A stretch of 64,000 nucleotides of DNA from Guadua angustifolia. Lineage: Eukaryota > Streptophyta > Magnoliopsida > Poales > Poaceae. The translations under genes and the position numbers were made by a program. The first letter of the stretch is position 1; each line of letters begins with the position of its first letter. The stretch covers positions 1 through 64,000 of the forward strand of contig JAYEVE010001388.1 of assembly GCA_036346375.1 (NCBI GenBank). Direction: 5' to 3'. Shown piece by piece: positions 1-11,700 of this stretch. A model generated the notes under the pieces. The model had not been told where the DNA came from and did not search any database. It saw nothing but the letters and a program-made list of their open reading frames with translations.

Positions 1-519
1 CAAGTCATCATGGTCACCATCACCTTGAAGGAGGGGAAGCTGAGTCTCTGGTTTCATGCCCCACTCGAACCGTGTATCGGTAGGGGTACATCAGATCCCA
101 TGAACATGAACACCGTCGTCGCCCCCAACAGGCCTCTAGCTCTCCCAGTCAAAGGAGTCTCATTATCGCTATCGCTGCCACACAAGGTCACCTTCCCCAT
201 GTGGGCGAGCGAAAGGAGGAGTCTTGAAACCGAAAAACCCCTAGCTTGGGGTATCCTCGAAACCCTATTTCGCCCAAGTTCCACCAGCCTAATATCGAGA
301 CAATACGATGGAGACTTTGATCCCATACAGTTTATGGAGGTTTATGCCACGACAATCTAGGCCGGGAAGGCAAGGAGACGGAGATGTGCAATTACCTTCC
401 GCTATTCCTCTTGGGGGCGACACGATCATGGTTCTTCAATCAGAGAAGGGGATTCATCCACTCTTCGACTCAACCACGTAAAGAATTCAGTCCGAACTTT
501 TAGGGGAGTTATAAACATC
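1..519 (+). pseudogene. Gypsy A gag relic, upstream part
   Basis: Decayed gag of a Ty3-gypsy retrotransposon. From about 295 the plus strand encodes a stretch like the conserved gag core (YDGDFDPIQFMEVYATT, then after a stop and frameshift a GATRSWFFNQ-like segment). This matches the 'P..F...Y...I' and 'L.G.A..W' blocks of the Retrotrans_gag family. The reading stops at 524, where a Sirevirus LTR has inserted, and resumes after 12,110. Bases 1-290 are less clear and probably the basic N-terminal gag region. Assignment rests on motif recognition only. Confidence 0.6.
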
Positions 520-524
520 CCCTA

Positions 525-3500
525 TGTAGGGTCGAGGATGCGCCTAGAGGGGGGGTGAATAGGCGTTTTACAAAATTCGATCGCTCACTAAACAATTCGC
601 TCTAATCAACCCCTATGTCAAAACCTAATCAAATATATATGCGGAAGCGATAAATAGGTTTTGACAATTAAAGCCTAAATCAACTAGGCTCACTAATGCA
701 CTAACTAAATTATGTCTCTAAACTAGAATTGCTAAATTGATCAATCAATTAACACTAAGCAATTCTAATTACAATCAAGCAATTGAACAATAAATGTAAA
801 TACTTGAAAGTAAAAGAGACAACCGATATTTTTCCGTGGTGTTCGGAGACTTGCCGGTCTCCCCTAGTCCACGTTGAGGCAAGCCCACACTTGGACCGGC
901 TCCCCGCCGAGCACCCGCCTCTTTCCACTAGTCGTGGTTTTTCACGCTATGCGTGAGGCTCAACCCGAACCTTCACAAACTTGCCGGGCTTTCACACCTC
1001 GAGAGCTCCCCCAAGACGACGCCTATGCCGTCTAGGAGTCGGCAACCTCCAAGAGTAATAAGCCGCTCCTTCGCTTGAACCTCACCGAGCACAACTCATG
1101 CGCTCCCGATGATCACCAAGTGCAACACATGCACAAGGACCTCACTCAAGTGCAACACATGCACAAGAGCCTCTCAAACCACTTCCTAATTGCAACACAT
1201 GCAATTAGGGCTCACTCTTAGCTCAAGAAGCAAATGGAAGAGGGCAACACATGCACACAACTCGCACACACTCACAATAACTCCAGCTCCACCAATGACC
1301 CCCAAGGCCTCCTTATATAGCCTCCAAGCCAAAACTAGCCGTTGGGGTCGAAATGGGCAAACCAGCAGAAACCCGGCATACTCGCCTCTACTAGAACCGG
1401 TAGCACGGCCATACGGGCCAACGGCTACAAAACTAGCCGTTACAGAAATCCGTAGCACCGACCAACTAGGAGCGGTGAGCACTTGCCGTATGCTTAGGCC
1501 CTGCCCTGTAGCACCGGACCTCAACAAACCACAAAACACACCCTCTCGAAAAAATCACACCGGGGGTCCTACGTGTAACCGCTCCTCCCAGAGCATCGAC
1601 CACCATGGCTTCAGAGCACCCAACCACGAGGCACAAGAACATCCCTCTCGAAATTTCACACCGGCCAGAGGGTGCTACCACCACCGGTAGCACCGGACTA
1701 CCACCACCTAGAGCACCGACCTCACAGAGAAAACAAGATTTTTCACACTAAAATCATTTCTCCAAAAACGGAATGCCATTCTTTGAGCCATTAGATGATC
1801 AACACATGATCATATACTTATGCAAAACACATTTGCACCAACTTAGCTCATGCTCAAAGAATCTCAACCAATATTGCAAAACACATTTCGCAATCAACTC
1901 AAGATCTATTTGCAAATCGATAGCTTAATCAAACTCGAAGTTTATGAGATTAATTCCCTAGCCATGTGAAGGTCAACACAAGACCCGGTCAACTTGCCAA
2001 CACCCGCTGCAAGCCCCACTCACATGCTCTCGAATTCGGACTCATAAACCTCAGTTTATTCAAGACAACTAACTTGCAAATAACGCAATAAACGCATTTC
2101 ATGCTTGAGCACTACTCTTTGCAACACATGCAAAAGTCTAGCTCCAAGCAACATCAATTCAAGGTGCATGAACTCTCTAATTGCAACACATGCAATTCTC
2201 TAGTCCCATGCAACACCAAAACCAAACATCAACTAAAACCAAATCACACGTATGAGCTCTTTACTCGCAACACATGCAAGCCTCTAGCTCCAAACAAACA
2301 CACAAACATCAATCATGCTTGAGCTCTCTCCTTTTGCAACACATGCAAAACTTAGCTCCAAGCAACACCAAGGTTTTATAAAGATTGTTTTGCGAACCAA
2401 AACGTGAAGCGTCAACTAATGCAACACATGCAAAAGTGAACTTCACACAAAAGCCAACGCACTAGCTTATCCTATCTGCAACACATGCAAATCAAAGCTT
2501 TATGCGAAAACCAAATACAACCAAGCATAAGTTTAACCCATTCGCAACACATGCCAAATGGTTAGCCCTCATGCAAAAACCAAATCAAATAAGATTTGAG
2601 CTTTGAGTGAACGCGGAATGAGATCACCAACACATGATGAAGCTCAAGCTAAAGAGACAACCCCTCTTAATAGCACGGCGATTAAAACCTTAGACTCAAA
2701 GACTACAGAAGTCCTTAGCCTATCTAATTATACCTTGCACAGCAAGCAATCCCCTTTGGGGTCTTTATGATCAACATTTGATTTCTCCCGGGATCTCCAC
2801 TCGACTCCACCGGGATCCACTCTTGACGCCCATCAACTCATGATGCCGTCCTTGTCCCGTTCTCATCATCTTTGGACCTAACTCAAACATAACTCAAGAA
2901 ACTTGTTAGTCCAAGATGCATGGTTGTCTCAATTATCTCTTGCACTCCATTAACACATAATGGATGCCTCTAGATCAATTGAGCACAACCTAAATCAATT
3001 GAGATGATTAATTGTGTCTTAAGTACAATAATGCAACTCATGCTTTATTATACTTAAGAACTATTTATTTGTCCTTAATTAATCACAAAACACCATCAAC
3101 ACATGATGAAGTGTTCTTTAACGATTAACAAGACAAATGAACTCAATTTAAATTATCATTTAAATTGATATGAGTATATATTAACTACACAAGTTTTCAT
3201 ATACTCATGTTGATGAAAAGTAATGATCCATTATATGTAAATTGTATGGAAATGATCATTACTCTAAATCATCAACTATAGAATAAACTCCACATGTATA
3301 TGTGCATGAATATGATTGACTTGGATATAATATGCACATATTCAAATTGATCGTATTGGAGTATATCCTATATTACTATGAGTATACTTATAACTAGGCA
3401 ATTCGAATATATACTCAAAGATTTAGTTTCTTTGTCTTGATCCTTATATGTGTCACTAACGAATTGATCAATACAAAGAGACTTTCAAGTTAAACTACAA

Positions 3501-3836
3501 ACTCCCCCTAAATATGTGCACCCATGTAATATATGGATTGAGAAACATAATGCACATTTTGTGGTTAATATAACGGGGACATTCATATTTCAACTTGACT
3601 CCAAAGTATGCAACTAATATTAAGATGAATATGCAAACATACCTTGGGTTTTCCATTTTTCAATGCGATGAGACTAATTAAAACATATTCTAAGCAAACA
3701 TGTTAGTCTCGATATAAGATTTGTCATTAATAACAATATCGCATTAGGGGATTAACTCAATATTGGATTTGTCATTAACACAAGATTAGATTTGTCATTA
3801 ACACCAAAACCATAATTATTGAAGGTTGAACTTACA
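525..3836 (-). repeat. 3' LTR of the Sirevirus-like element
   Basis: The left LTR, 3312 bp, bounded by TG and CA. It aligns with 8796-12105 over its full length. Differences are scattered, mostly one- or two-base indels concentrated in the GC-rich part (about 840-1720). That part carries inverted GGTAGCACC/GGTGCTACC motifs. The AT-rich part (1790-3720) is full of short hairpins with a five-base loop, described under findings. Small ORFs here (for example 1190-1690 and 2101-2322) recur with breaks in the other LTR and are not genes. Confidence 0.92.
1120..3108. repeat. Cluster of palindromes with an ACACA/ACTCA loop
   Basis: At least fifteen short inverted repeats share the loop ACACA, or less often ACTCA, while their arms differ. 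Examples: CCTAATTGCA/TGCAATTAGG (1185-1209), ATGATCA/TGATCAT (1795-1813), TGCAAA/TTTGCA (1821-1837), AATTGCA/TGCAATT (2179-2197), TTTTGCA/TGCAAAA (2332-2350), TCCATTA/TAATGGA (2946-2964), CATCA/TGATG (2831-2845, loop ACTCA; 3094-3108). The largest has 18-base arms with 16 paired positions at 3018-3058. The same series is present in the other LTR. Confidence 0.85.
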
Positions 3837-4162
3837 ATCTCCCCCTTTTTGGTGATTAATGACAAATCCAAGCTTAATGAGCACATTTTGGTTAAAAGTG
3901 TCATAATGAGAGAATTTAAGCTAATTGAACACATATGCATATTAATTCTCCCCCTTAATCATATTAAGCTTACTTTTTAAACCAAATGATATTAAGCTTC
4001 CTAATTCTCCCCCTTTTGGCATTAAACACCAAAAAATGGAAAAACAATAAGATTTACTTGAAAAACATTTGCCATTTTATTCATATTATTCTCCCCTTTT
4101 TGGCAAACATTTTTAAATATTCTCTCCCCCTTTTGATTATTCAATTATTCTCCCCTTTTGGC
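3837..4162 (-). promoter_or_regulatory. Polypurine tract with repeated extra tracts
   Basis: On the minus strand AAAAAGGGGGAGAT (3837-3850) sits immediately before the 3' LTR, as expected for the plus-strand priming site. At least five further tracts of the form CCAAAAGGGGGAGAA or close to it lie at about 3945-3955, 4004-4020, 4088-4104, 4121-4138 and 4146-4162. Several include the same flanking TGCCAAAA. Repeated polypurine tracts are a recognised Sirevirus trait. The stretch contains no coding sequence. Confidence 0.8.
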
Positions 4163-4375
4163 ATTTAACAATCTCTTTTAGGGGTCTAGTTTAATGAAGG
4201 TCATACAAGAATTAGAATGCATACTTATGACCTTGGAGTGGAATTTGAAGAACTTAAGCCAAATAAAAACTTGAAAGATCATTCAAGAAGTAAAACAAGT
4301 TTTTATTTGAAATATGGTCTAGAAAAATAAGGAAAGCTCGAAAAGAGACCATATTTGGGTTTGTGGATACCACTT

Positions 4376-5192
4376 GTAAAACAAATACCACTTGTAAAGA
4401 TAAGCGTGAAAAACGAAGTAAGGGTATCACACGGTTTATTTGAAATAAAAAAAAGATATTTGAATATGTTTCAAATAAATCACTTCTCATTTTATTAGGC
4501 TTTGCAACTTTCCAACATGATTCTTTTAAAGAATCCAACAAATTTGCCTAATAGGGTTAAACGAGGAACCCAAAAAGAATACCACTTGAGAAATTAGATA
4601 CCACTTGTAAAAATTAATCTCAAGGGCTTGCTTGAAGATCCAAAAGAATTGAGCATTTTCAAAATTTTTTGATGAAGAACAATGCTCAACAAGAAATTTT
4701 CCTCTTTTATGTATTTCAACCCATAAAGGCTCTCACACAGAGAAATCTTAGGTGGTTGAACTTACAATTTTAGCTTTGAGAGGAAAAAAATTTTAATCAA
4801 GAGTTTGGGTATCGGAGTAATACTACAAATAGGCAATGAAATACCACTTGTAGGAAATAATTGAATTCAATGATACCACTTAAAAAGAATTCCACATAAT
4901 CAAAGATATCACACGAGAGAAGATCAATAATAACCATGATACCACTTGGAGAAATGAGAAACTCAAAGATACCACTTTATAAGCATATGGAATGAATAAC
5001 TGCTTGATTTGATACCACTTAGGATCAACTCACACAGAATTGATACCACTTGAAAGAATTATCGGTAATATCGATGGGTATCAGAGCAATATTCTCAGAG
5101 CAATATACTCACGGGTATCAAAAACTCAAGAAGGATCAATAAAATCCAAAAGATTTAGTATCAGAGCAAAATAAAGATATGATATCACTTGG
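4376..5192. repeat. Dispersed GATACCACTTG repeats (PBS-complement motif)
   Basis: About a dozen copies of GATACCACTT(G) or a one-base variant occur in 800 bp. They are near 4376, 4395, 4579, 4597, 4841, 4872, 4939, 4968, 5011, 5042 and 5181 (GATATCACTTGG). Among them are plus-strand GGGTATCA or TATCAGAGCAA pieces (4432, 4808, 5076, 5113, 5158). GATACCACTT is exactly the plus-strand form of the element's own PBS junction at 8787-8796. The repeats are not in tandem register and the spacers differ. No ORF of note lies here. Confidence 0.8.
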
Positions 5193-7013
5193 AAGCCAAT
5201 AAGTGCCCAAAACTTACAATAGATAAACTCCCCAAGATGTTCAACGAATGAATTATGGAGTTATTTGCATTTGAATTGCATAAGTTTTGTCTTTTCGAAA
5301 GATCAAGTGAAAAACACTCTTTAAGTCATTTAAATGCTCTTAAACTGATACCACAAGAAAACTCTTTCAAATAAATTCCAGAGCTTTTGAAATTTTACAC
5401 AAATGAACTTTGGGATTACAAGAAACTTTTACAAAAAGAATTCTTGAAAAAGGAGGTTCCAATCAAAAGATATCCCAAAAGCAATTTTGAAAACTCTGAA
5501 AATTCAGAGCAGACCTGTCTGGGCCGGTGCTACCGCTCTCATATGGCCGGTAGTACGGACTCGGCTCTTCATGATCTGGCGGTGCAACCGGTCCTGACAG
5601 ACTGAACTTTCAGATTTTTGCAATTTTTAGCAAAAACAATTCAAATGAAGTCCAATTGATTTGAAACTTTCCAGAAATGAACTTTGGACTATTTAGAAGG
5701 TTTTTCAAAAAGAATTTCCATAAAATGAAATTTATTTCAAAAGATATGGCAATATGCGCTTTGAGGCATAAACGAAAATCGATTTTCACGAAAAGCCTCA
5801 AAATGCACTTCGGTTTGGATTTCATGCAATTTCTTTTTCCATGGCTTAGATAGGTGTATCAAGAATGTTTCTAGCCAAGATTTATAATGAAATCCAACTT
5901 GAATGCCATGATTTGAGCTATATGCCTAAATAGGCCTTTTTGGATCAAATCAAATCGTTTTTGAGCCAAATTCGATTTTAACATAGAGTTTTCATTTTTG
6001 AGAACTTGTAAAACTTTTGGAATACTTAATAGGATACTTTTTCAAAGATTTTTACAAATTTGGGCCTTTTGAAAATGTATTTTGACTTTTGACCTAAATA
6101 GTCCAATTTAGAAGCAAAGTCAAATCCAATTAACACAAAACTTCAAATGAAGCAAGGGGTAAGATATAGATTTTTGAATTTTGTGTATGAGTCTAAAATA
6201 CCATTTTGAACCAAAATTCTACACAAGAATTGATTCAAATGGAGAAACTCACTAAGTGCAATAATATGACCGCTATGGGTCAAGTACAGTTTTTCGGCGA
6301 GTTTCAAAATCAAATAACTTTTGATAAGTTGGTCTTTTGAAAATCTTTTGAACACGAAAATTATTAAGAATGACCAACTCTAGGATTTTCGTTTTGAAGC
6401 TATTTTCAAAATCCTTTTACTTTTAATTCTATGAAAATTATAAGTTTAAATCAAAATCAAGATACTAGTAACTAGTATTTGGGCTAAAAACTCATTTTCT
6501 TTTGAAATTAGTTTTTGTAAAGCCAAAACCATTGGAAAACCTTTTGAAAGCATTTGTATACATTTTTCAACTAGTTTTTCACAAGATTAGTAATAGTATA
6601 CAAAATTTTGAGTTTTGGCTAAATGGTTGATTTTGAAAATACATATATATATATATGCACTTATATTAATATGGGCACACGTAAGGATGTGATACACATG
6701 GATATGAATTAACACTCCCCCTTAATGTGCCACTCCATAACTTGCTCAAGATTTGCAATAAGAGAATAGATAAGAGGCGAGAGCAAGTTCTCACAACAAG
6801 TAATCTAAATTGATTTTTCATTTATATTTCAATATAACCTACACAAGGCTATAAGACATAATAGTAATCAATTTAAATACTTTTTACCCGAGATGGCATT
6901 GGCTCATGATGAACTTGATTATCTTCATGCTTGACACCACTTGTAGATAAATATAATCCTTCTCCTCTTGAGTGAGCAAGCGTCCAATCCATCTCATATT
7001 GCCTAAAAATCTT
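5193..7013. other. Non-coding interior of the Sirevirus-like element
   Basis: AT-rich sequence between the broken gag and the PBS-motif tract, where pol would be expected in an autonomous element. I see no integrase, RT or RNase H motif in any frame. ORFs here are under 75 codons and low in complexity (many TTTTGAAAA runs). A short GC-rich island at 5515-5600 repeats the GGTGCTACC and CCGGTAG motifs of the LTR. A (TA) run lies near 6645. Before gag, 6715-6790 contains one more CTCCCCCTTAA tract. Confidence 0.7.
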
Positions 7014-7568
7014 TTAGGCGGTCTTTGGTACCCAATCCTTGTTGGGTCCGACAATGTTAGTCACAATTGATTTAGGAACCCAAATGGTCCTAATTTTAAC
7101 ATTATTGAATTGACTAACACGACTAGCAATGGATTTGCTATTTTTGTTACTCCTAAGCGATTTATTTGCATTGAATTGAGAAGGCTTAGGAGTATTGGCA
7201 TTCTTAACAAATCCATTCCTAGTTTGATTCCTTCTAAGCACATGATAATCATTATAATAAAAATGCTTAGAGGATTTAATATTTCTAGCAAATGTTTTGC
7301 TATAGATATTTTTCCTAAGCATATGATTTTCATGATTTTGCATAGTCTTAGGAAACTTAGCACTTTGAGCAAACACATTTCTAGAACTGTTCTTCCTATG
7401 CAAATGAATATCATTTTTAGTCGGCATAGGGGACTTGACAAGCTTGGCAAACACATTGCCATTCTTGTCCTTCCTAAGCAAATAATTTTCATTAATACGA
7501 ATAGGCTTAGGAGTTATACCTTTGGGACAATCCTCACCGAAGTGTCCTTTTCCCAAGAATTGAAGCAT
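7014..7568 (-). pseudogene. Sirevirus-type gag, C-terminal part (frameshifted)
   Basis: 184 codons in a different frame from the main gag ORF, which ends two bases upstream. The start of the open stretch, GKGHFGEDCPKG, is the second half of a CCHC zinc knuckle. The first half lies just upstream in another frame, where the second cysteine appears as serine, so the frameshift falls inside the knuckle. The rest is lysine- and asparagine-rich with imperfect repeats of a LRKN...FAK unit about 25-30 residues long. It ends with a WVPKS...WVPKT motif that I recall from Sirevirus polyproteins. The start methionine is probably not a real start. Gag coats the RNA genome in the virus-like particle. The reading stops where protease and integrase should follow. 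Confidence 0.75.
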
Positions 7569-7569
7569 G

Positions 7570-8736
7570 TCACGCTATTTGGCCCTCTCTTGACCGATTT
7601 GACTTGCTCCTTGCGGTTTGCCTCATGGTTGATGCTTGTGGCTTGACATCCACTTGATTAGGGCATACGGAGGCGAGGTGGCCCTTCTTGTTGCATGCGA
7701 AGCACTTGATAGTCTTCGTGTGTCGCGCATTGTGCCTCGTCTTGCTATTCTCCCTCTTGGAGTTGTAGCCGAGTCCTCGCTTGTCTTGAGGCGCCCTTGG
7801 CTTTCTCAAGATTTCGTCGAGGAGGGCTTTTCCTTTAATGCACCTCTTCAAGTCATTTTCCAACTTAATGACTTGAGCCTTGAGCTCATTGTTTTCCTCT
7901 ACAATATTAGCATCTAAAGACATAGAGGAACTAAAAGCATTTTTATTAGAGCAATAAGGCAAATCATCGCTAGATGTGGATATGCATTTATTTGATGAAT
8001 TGATTGTAATAGAATTTGAGCAAGGCAATTCATCATCTAGATTACATTGAATAGCACTATCCATACTAGCTTTAGTGAATTCCTTGAAAAGGACTTTTTC
8101 ATGATTTTCTTTTAGAACATCATAATCATTTTGAAGTGATTCATGTTCTAACTTCAAAATTTTATATTTCTTTTTCTCCTTTCCAAGAAATTCATTGAGC
8201 TCCTCTAGCATATTCATTAATTCATCATAAGAGGGCTCACCTTCATCATCACTTACCTCATTCTTACCTTTCGCCATAAAGCAACGAATTTTTGATGGAA
8301 TTGAAAAATCGTCGTCGCTTGAGGCGGAGGTTGAGGTTGATGGAGTTGTCGGTTCATCGCTTGATGTTGAAGTTGAATCCTCAACCGACATTTCATCCTC
8401 ATTGCAATTCTCACTTGATGTGGATGATTCAAATTCGTCTTGAAGCTTTATCCACATTTCATGAGCGCTCTTGAGATTGCATATGAGATTAAACATTTCT
8501 ACGCTCACAAAACTAAAAATGGTATTAGTTGCTTGAGCGTCGAGATGTTGACATTTCTCCTCTCCTTTAGTTGGAGCAATATCATTAATCGGAGAAGAAA
8601 TGCCGACATCTATGATCCACCATATTTGTGGGCTCATGGATTTAAAATGATCAATCATAAATAATTTCCATTGAGCATAATTTGATTCATTTAGCATGAG
8701 TGGATCGTGTGAGTGCACTAGTCCGCTAGTCGCCAT
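7570..8736 (-). CDS. gag: Copia/Sirevirus gag polyprotein (388 aa)
   Basis: The first open frame of the minus-strand Copia element, starting 60 bp inside its 5' LTR and just after the PBS. Residues 1-110 match the Copia gag core of the UBN2/DUF4219 type: the start has the NYAQWK motif and later comes MWIKLQDEFE. Residues 115-160 are a serine/threonine/aspartate-rich linker. A predicted coiled-coil region (EELNEFLGKEKKKYKILKLE) follows. A CCHC knuckle, CFACNKKGHLASVC, is near residue 345. The ORF closes at a stop just before a second, broken knuckle, so the product would be a truncated gag. The role is particle assembly and genome binding, inferred from the family. The start is chosen as the first ATG after the PBS with the expected MATSG-like N terminus. 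Confidence 0.85.
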   Translation of the reverse strand: MATSGLVHSHDPLMLNESNYAQWKLFMIDHFKSMSPQIWWIIDVGISSPINDIAPTKGEEKCQHLDAQATNTIFSFVSVEMFNLICNLKSAHEMWIKLQDEFESSTSSENCNEDEMSVEDSTSTSSDEPTTPSTSTSASSDDDFSIPSKIRCFMAKGKNEVSDDEGEPSYDELMNMLEELNEFLGKEKKKYKILKLEHESLQNDYDVLKENHEKVLFKEFTKASMDSAIQCNLDDELPCSNSITINSSNKCISTSSDDLPYCSNKNAFSSSMSLDANIVEENNELKAQVIKLENDLKRCIKGKALLDEILRKPRAPQDKRGLGYNSKRENSKTRHNARHTKTIKCFACNKKGHLASVCPNQVDVKPQASTMRQTARSKSNRSREGQIA

Positions 8737-8780
8737 CCTTTTTACTCTCTAGACGGTTAAGCCTAAAATGAGAGTGACCG

Positions 8781-8793
8781 TGGCTCGATACCA
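8781..8793 (-). promoter_or_regulatory. Primer-binding site of the Sirevirus-like element
   Basis: On the minus strand TGGTATCGAGCCA begins two bases after the end of the 5' LTR. The usual initiator-methionine tRNA site is TGGTATCAGAGCC, so this copy lacks one A. Its position next to the LTR fixes both the element's orientation and the LTR boundary. Confidence 0.85.
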
Positions 8794-8795
8794 CT

Positions 8796-11700
8796 TGTAG
8801 GGTCGAGGATGCGCCTAGAGGGGGTGAATAGGCGTTTTACAAAATTCGATCGCTCACTAAACAATTCGCTCTAATCAACCCTATGTCAAAACCTAATCAA
8901 ATATATATGCGGAGCGATAAATAGGTTTTGACAATTAAAGCCTAAATCAACTAGGCTCACTAGTGCACTAACTAAATTATGTCTCTAAACTAGAATTGCT
9001 AAATTGATCAATCAATTAACACTAAGCAATTCTAATTACAATCAAGCAATTGAACAATAAATGTAAGTACTTGAAAGTAAAAGAGACAACCGATATTTTT
9101 CCGTGGTGTTCGGAGACTTGCGGTCTCCCTAGTCCACGTTGAGGCAAGCCCACACTTGGACCGGCCCCGCCGAGCACCCGCCTCTTTCCACTAGTCGTGG
9201 TTTTTCACGCTATGCCGTAGGCTCAACCCGAACCTTCACAAACTTGCGGGGCTTCACACCTCGAGAGCTCCACAAGACGACGCCTATGCCGTCTAGGAGT
9301 CGGCAACCTCCAAGAGTAATAAGCCGCTCCTTCGCTTGAACCTCACCGAGCACAACTCATGCGCTCCCGGTGATCACCAAGTGCAACACATGCACAAAGA
9401 CCTCACTCAAGTGCAACACATGCACAAGAGCCTCTCAAACCACTTCCTAATTGCAACACATGCAATTAGGGCTCACTCTTAGCTCAATAAGCAAATGGAA
9501 GAGGGCAACACATGCACACAACTCCCACACACTCACAATAACTCCAGCTCCCAGCCAATGACCCCCCAAGGCCTCCTTATATAGCCTCCAAGCCAAAACT
9601 AGCCGTTGGGGGTCGAAATGGGCAAACCCGCAGGAAACCCGGTGCTACCGCTCTAATAGAACCGGTAGCACCGGCCTACGGGCCAACGGCTACAAAACTA
9701 GCCGTTACTGTGAAATCCGTAGCACCGACCAACTAGGAGCGGTGCACGCCACGCCGTAGCACTAGGCCCTAAGCCCGTAGCACCGGACCTCAACAAACCA
9801 CAAAAACACACCCTCTGGAAAAATCACAGGGGGTCCGTACGGGTAACCGCTCCTCCGTAGCATCGACCACCATGGCCAGTAGCACCGACCCGAGGCACAA
9901 GAACATCCCTCTGGAAATTTCACACGGCCAGAGGCGGTGCTACCACCCACCGTAGCACCGGACTACCACCACCGTAAGCACCGACCTCACAGAGAAAACA
10001 AGATTTTTCACACTAAAATCATTTCTCCAAAAAGCGAATGCCATTCTTTGAGCCATTAGATGATCAACACATGATCATATACTTATGCAAAACACATTTG
10101 CACCAACTTAGCTCATGCTCAAAGAATCTCAACCAATATTGCAAAAACACATTTCGCAATCAACTCAAGATCTATTTGCAAATCGTATTAAGCTTAATCA
10201 AACTCGAGTTTATGAGATTAATTCCCTAGCCATGTGAAGGTCAACACAAGACCGGTCAACTTGCCAACACCCGTTGCAAGCCCCACTCACATGCTCTCGA
10301 ATTCGGACTCATAAACCTCGGTTTATTCGCACAACGAACTTGCAAATAACGCATAAAACGATTTCATGCTTGAGCACTACTCTTTGCAACACATGCAAAA
10401 GTCTAGCCCAAGCAACATCAATTCAAGGTGCATGAACTCTCTAATTGCAACACATGCAATTCTCTAGTCCCATGCAACACCAAAACCAAACATCAACTAA
10501 AACCAAATCACACGTATGAGCTCTTTACTCGCAACACATGCAAGCCTCTAGCTCCAAACAAACACACAAACATCAATCATGCTTGAGCTCTCTCCTTTTG
10601 CAACACATGCAAAACTTAGCTCCAAGCAACACCAAGGTTTTATAAAGATTGTTTTATGAACCAAAACGTGAAGCGCCAACTAATGCAACACATGCAAAAG
10701 TGAACTTCACACAAAAGCCAACGCACTAGCTTATCTTATCTGCAACACATGCAAATCAAAGCTTTATGCGAAAACCAAATACAACCAAGCATAAGTTTAA
10801 CCCATTCGCAACACATGCCAAATGGTTAGCCCTCATGCAAAAACCAAATCAAATAAGATTTGAGCTTTGAGTGAACGCGGAATGAGATCACCAACACATG
10901 ATGAATCTCAAGCTAAAGAGACAACCTCTCTTAATAGCACGGCGATTAAAACCTTAGACTCAAAGACTACAGAAGTCCTTAGCCTATCTAATTATACCTG
11001 CAGCTGCAGCAACAAGCAATCCCCTTTGGGGTCTTTATGATCAACATTTGATTTCTCCCGGGATCTCCACTCGACTCCACTTCGATCCACTCTTGACGCC
11101 CATCAACTCATGATGCCGTCCTTGTCCGTTCTCATCATCTTTGGACCTAACTCAAACATAACTCAAGAAACTTGTTAGTCCAAGATGCATGGTTGTCTCA
11201 ATTATCTCTTGCACTCCATTAACACATAATGGATGCCTCTAGATCAATTGAGCACAACCTAAATCAATTGAGATGATTAATTGTGTCTTAAGTACAATAA
11301 TGCAACTCATGCTTTATTATACTTAAGAACTATTCATTTGTCCTTAATTAATCACAAAACACCATCAACACATGATGAAGTGTTCTTTAACGATTAACAA
11401 GACAAATGAACTCAATTTAAATTATCATTTAAATTGATATGAGTATATATTAACTACACAAGTTTTCATATACTCATGTTGATGAAAAGTAATGATCCAT
11501 TATATGTAAATTGTATGGAAATGATCATTACTCTAAATCATCAACTATAGAATAAACTCCACTTGTATATGTGCATGAATATGATTGACTTGGATATAAT
11601 ATGCACATATTCAAATTGATCGTATTGGAGTATATCCTATATTACCATGAGTATACTTATAACTAGGCAATTCGAATATATACTCAAAGATTTAGTTTCT

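Noticed and set aside
1120..2560. GCAACACATGC repeats looked at as a CRISPR-like array
   Set aside because: Repeats are only about 13 bases, spacers vary from 12 to hundreds of bases, and both LTRs of a plant retrotransposon carry them.
3018..3058. Longest LTR hairpin as a microRNA precursor
   Set aside because: The stem is only 18 bp with a five-base loop, too short for a plant microRNA precursor.
7110..7646. 178-codon plus-strand ORF
   Set aside because: It is the shadow of the minus-strand gag, which has clear Copia motifs.
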